NCBI GenBank assembly: GCA_016783285.1
Contig: JADHWW010000040.1
Span: 1 to 17,051 of the forward strand
Direction of reading: 5' to 3'
From: Anaerolineae bacterium
Lineage (GTDB): Bacteria > Chloroflexota > Anaerolineae > B4-G1
DNA length: 17,051 nucleotides
Position numbers and translations under genes: made by a program. Below, one piece after another: positions 14,428 through 17,051 of this stretch; position 1 is the stretch's first letter, and each line of letters opens with the position of its first letter. The notes below the pieces were generated by a model. The model saw only the letters and a list, made by a program, of their open reading frames with translations, did not search any database and was not told the origin of the DNA.

Positions 14428-15464
14428 GGCCGGTCGGGGTAAAAGTCTATTACCACCTGCTCCCCGGCGTAGGAAAGGGCCGCCGCCCGGCCCTGCACGG
14501 CTTCGGCCATCAGCGTCACACCGGTGACCTGGGCCACGGTTTGCGTGAGCGTCTCCAGCGGCAAGGCCAGCCCGATCAACGTGCGCGCCTCGTCCAGGTA
14601 AAAGCGTACCACGTCGGGGCCATCCGCCCAGCCCTCCTGCGCCGGGTCCCACACCAGGAGATAGGGCACGTACTCCCCGCTGCCGACGTCGTAACTAACA
14701 CCGACGGCCGCCTCCGTCCCCAGGTCGGGGTTGATGCGAGCCTCGCCCACCGGCCGGCCAGTCTCGACGTCGCCATCCAGGTCAAGCGCGAAGAGCCATT
14801 CGGTGTATACTTCCGGCGGGTCGGGGACCGGCTCGTAGAGGGTGATCCAGAGTAACACCTCGTCCTCGGCGGCCCAGGCAGCCAGTTCCGCCGGCGCCCC
14901 TTCGATGGGCTGAAGCACAATTCGCAGGTCGGGGCCCACGCTGGCGGTGCGGATGTCCACGCCGGCAGGAGGCGCCTCGACCGGGGCTCCCGTCTCGTAG
15001 GCGCCCACGTCGCCCTGGGCATCGGCGGGCGGGGGAGCGGTGGGCTCCGGCGTCGGCGTGGCGGTCGGTGGTGCGGTGGGGGTGGGAGACGGTACGGGCG
15101 TGGATGTGGGCGTCGGAGTGCAGGCGACGACGTGCACGACGGCCTGGGCGGCCTGGCGCGCGTCGCTCCGTGTGGCCGTGATGGTATAGTCGCCTGGCCC
15201 GTCGCCGGCGATGAAGAGACCGCTTGCGCTGATGGTGCCCCCTGTGGCTTCCCACGTGACTTGGCCCTCGGCGGTGAACTGGTGCTGTTCATCGGTGCAC
15301 ACTGTCACCTCGGCGGGGCTGACTGCCAGGGGTGTCTCTTCCAGCGCGGGTGTCGCGCCCCCTCCGCACGATCGCAATATGGTGATGACCGCCACCACTG
15401 CGACGAGCATTATCATACCGATGGTAAACCAGAACAGAATCACGCGCACTTTGTCGTTCAACAT
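14421..15464 (-). CDS. Membrane-anchored Ig-like protein with Thr/Pro linker
   Basis: A 347-residue protein of unknown function, anchored by one N-terminal helix (about 8-31, 'ILFWFTIGMIMLVAVVAVIT') with the rest outside the membrane. Residues about 45-115 resemble a bacterial Ig-like domain ('LAVSPAEVTVC', 'VTWEATGGTISASGLF', 'GDYTITATRSD'). A Thr/Pro linker (about 116-150) follows, the usual extended spacer of exported Chloroflexota proteins. The C-terminal half (about 160-347) is a single beta-rich domain with 'FALDLDGDVETGRP', 'ARINPDLGTEAAVGV' and 'YLLVWDPAQEGW', which could bind a ligand or metal through its acidic loops. A GGGAGG ribosome site lies just before the ATG. No clear promoter is visible in the 135 bases shared with the divergent methylase gene. 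It shows no functional link to its neighbours. Confidence 0.8.
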   Translation of the reverse strand: MLNDKVRVILFWFTIGMIMLVAVVAVITILRSCGGGATPALEETPLAVSPAEVTVCTDEQHQFTAEGQVTWEATGGTISASGLFIAGDGPGDYTITATRSDARQAAQAVVHVVACTPTPTSTPVPSPTPTAPPTATPTPEPTAPPPADAQGDVGAYETGAPVEAPPAGVDIRTASVGPDLRIVLQPIEGAPAELAAWAAEDEVLLWITLYEPVPDPPEVYTEWLFALDLDGDVETGRPVGEARINPDLGTEAAVGVSYDVGSGEYVPYLLVWDPAQEGWADGPDVVRFYLDEARTLIGLALPLETLTQTVAQVTGVTLMAEAVQGRAAALSYAGEQVVIDFYPDRPE

Positions 15465-15532
15465 GTCACCTCCCTTATGAGATTTGGATCTCGGGATCGC
15501 TCCACACGATTTTCATCACCGGGTTCCTCCCC

Positions 15533-15561
15533 TTGACATTGGCAGCCATAAAGGCTAAAAT
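15533..15561 (+). promoter_or_regulatory. Promoter of the DNA methylase gene
   Basis: A perfect TTGACA (15533-15538), a 17-bp spacer and TAAAAT (15556-15561). Transcription would begin near 15568. It is the best sigma-70 match in the window. Confidence 0.8.
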
Positions 15562-15599
15562 ACAGCCAGGCAGGCTCAATGAGCACGGAAAGGGTCCCT

Positions 15600-17051
15600 A
15601 TGTCTATTTCTCGCTTCGCCAACGAATATGAACTCCAAAAGGTCGTTCAACGATGCCATAACATCCTGTGGGAACGCCACGGTTTCGATCCCGCTCAAGC
15701 CTTTGACGAGTTCAGCAAACTCCTTTTCGTCAAACTGTACGACGAGGTGACAATGGCGGGCGCCCGCACGGCCATTCAGCGGGGCGAACCGCTCGACCAA
15801 TTTGCGGCTCGTGTACGCTGGCTATTTGACCAGGCAAACCGGACCACGGGCTTTGACCGCATATTCACCGACGATGATACCACAAACGTTGACGATCTGT
15901 CAATCCACGAGGTATTCAGGCAGTTACAGAACTATAGTTTGCTAGAAACAACGTCGGAGGTGCAAGGCGCCGACGTCAAGGGTACGATCTATGAGCACAT
16001 CGTCGGTAATACCTTCCGTGGTGAATTGGGCCAGTTCTTTACTCATCGCAGTATCGTCGAGTTTATGGTCAGGTTTGTTGGTCTCAATGAACGGAAAATA
16101 ATTTATGACCCGGCCTGCGGTTCAGGTGGCTTTTTGATAATGTGCGCCAAAGTCATGAAGGAGCAGATTCGGCAGGCCCATCCCGATTGGTCCACGCAAG
16201 AAATTGACCAGCGACTCAAGGACTATAGCCGCCGGTGTCTCATCGGCACTGAAATCAACGAACGCACAGCCCGCGTAGCCCGGCTCAATCTGTTGATGCA
16301 CGGTCTGGATTACAGTAACATCTTTATCGCCAACGCCTTAAAGACTGACGATGTGAATGACGAACGCCTGGCCACGTCGGTGAACGTGGGCACGATAGAC
16401 GTGGTGTTCGCTAATCCTCCCTTTGCCGGATACGAGAAAGACCCGTTTGTCTTGTCCAGGTTCCAGTTAGGGCAAAATCATGGCCGCGCCGCTGCCGTGA
16501 CCCGCGAAGTGTTGTTCATTGAGCGTATCATCCAGGTGCTGGGGAAGGATGGTGTAGCGGCTATTGTCATTCCCCAGGGTATCCTTACCAACCGCAATCT
16601 CGCACCCGTGCGTGACTATATCCGGCGGCACACTCAAATCCTGGCTGTGATCGAGTTGCCCGATTGGGCCTTTATCCCTTCTGGCACCAGCGTGCGCGGC
16701 AGCCTGCTTTTCCTTCGCAAAACGGCACGTGTGCCCGACGATTACGAAATTTTTATAAAGCGCGTCGAGAATATCGGTTTCACCTCCACCGGCCGGCCCA
16801 GCGACCTCAACGATTTTCCTCAAACCCTGGCCGAATATCGGCAACGGGACTCGCATTACCTGGTACCCATCGGTAAGATTAAAGACCGCCTTGATGCCAA
16901 ATTCTACGTTTCCGAACATCAGCAGGTAGCAAGTTTTTTCCACCACAACCCGAAACACAGGCTGGTCAGTCTGTCTGACATTGGCTCGTTCTATGCCGAG
17001 AGAGTGAATCCGCGCCTCAACCCGGATCAAGAGATCAGGCTGGTGGAGACA
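15600..17051 (+). CDS. hsdM: Type I-like N6-adenine DNA methylase, 3' end beyond window
   Basis: The first 484 residues of a modification subunit (HsdM-like) of a restriction-modification system; it transfers a methyl group from S-adenosylmethionine to adenine N6. The HsdM N-terminal helical domain opens it ('ANEYELQKVVQRCHNILW', 'FDEFSKLLFVKLYDE'). 'GQFFTHRSIVEFMV' follows at about 144, motif I 'DPACGSGGF' at 170-178 (cofactor binding) and motif IV 'NPPF' at 272-275 (catalysis). From residue 426 the sequence reads like a specificity-subunit start ('KDRLDAKFYV', 'HRLVSLSDIGSFY'), so it may be an M-S fusion. The start at 15600 has GGAAAGGG five bases upstream; an in-frame ATG at 15579 is possible but leaves a leader of only about 11 bases. 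The gene is visibly less GC-rich than its neighbours, which suggests transfer. No stop occurs before the window ends. Confidence 0.9.
   Translation, partial: MSISRFANEYELQKVVQRCHNILWERHGFDPAQAFDEFSKLLFVKLYDEVTMAGARTAIQRGEPLDQFAARVRWLFDQANRTTGFDRIFTDDDTTNVDDLSIHEVFRQLQNYSLLETTSEVQGADVKGTIYEHIVGNTFRGELGQFFTHRSIVEFMVRFVGLNERKIIYDPACGSGGFLIMCAKVMKEQIRQAHPDWSTQEIDQRLKDYSRRCLIGTEINERTARVARLNLLMHGLDYSNIFIANALKTDDVNDERLATSVNVGTIDVVFANPPFAGYEKDPFVLSRFQLGQNHGRAAAVTREVLFIERIIQVLGKDGVAAIVIPQGILTNRNLAPVRDYIRRHTQILAVIELPDWAFIPSGTSVRGSLLFLRKTARVPDDYEIFIKRVENIGFTSTGRPSDLNDFPQTLAEYRQRDSHYLVPIGKIKDRLDAKFYVSEHQQVASFFHHNPKHRLVSLSDIGSFYAERVNPRLNPDQEIRLVET

Noticed and set aside
15479..15492. GAGAT/ATCTC inverted repeat upstream of the 347-residue gene
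   Set aside because: A 5-bp stem is too short to call an operator without comparative support.
16467..17030. Minus-strand open frame of 187 codons
   Set aside because: It lies antisense to the methylase gene, whose motifs are unmistakable; no domain is recognisable in its translation.
11062..17051. A defence island joining the STAND regulator with the methylase
   Set aside because: The regulator has a DNA-binding SARP N-terminus rather than an effector domain, and an unrelated membrane protein and a gene remnant separate the two. Proximity alone is not enough.

Overview
The window looks like an accessory region of a GC-rich bacterium, most likely Chloroflexota (Anaerolineae or Caldilineae type). 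The reasons are a very long AfsR-like BTAD/ATPase/TPR regulator, secreted RHS and SBBP proteins with a 'YLPLV' C-terminal tail, and many short tandem and palindromic repeats lying both between and inside genes. The assignment is an inference from gene style; there is no rRNA or other marker gene here.

Layout. Positions 1-266 hold no gene I can support, only a pyrimidine-rich octamer array. From 267 to 10960 five genes run on the minus strand. In transcription order they are two small paralogous proteins (10960-10724 and 10616-10374), a 2038-residue secreted RHS/YD-repeat protein (10360-4244), a small secreted protein with one YD-repeat pair and a beta-rich domain (4163-3234), and a secreted seven-bladed SBBP beta-propeller protein (3170-267). 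Gaps are 13 to 107 bases, so one operon is plausible, although a nested palindrome sits between the two small genes. The divergent plus-strand gene 11062-14205 encodes the 1047-residue regulator. Its stop codon abuts a minus-strand response-regulator remnant cut off just before its phosphoacceptor aspartate. Next come a minus-strand membrane-anchored protein with a Thr/Pro-rich linker (14421-15464) and, divergent from it, a type I-like N6-adenine DNA methylase (from 15600) that runs off the right edge just as a specificity-subunit-like segment begins.

How the parts may work together. The intergenic region 10961-11061 carries a palindromic bidirectional -10 element. A 10-bp direct repeat with an 11-bp period ends 7 bp upstream of the minus-strand -10. 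This is the spacing known for operators of SARP-type activators, the family to which the divergent regulator's N-terminus belongs. The best-supported system hypothesis is therefore a STAND-type SARP regulator controlling a divergent operon of two small proteins and three large secreted surface proteins.

The second theme is repeats. Arrays of 7- or 8-bp units and palindromic repeats occur between genes, at gene ends where they supply stop codons, and in frame inside at least four genes, adding low-complexity or linker peptides without breaking the frame.
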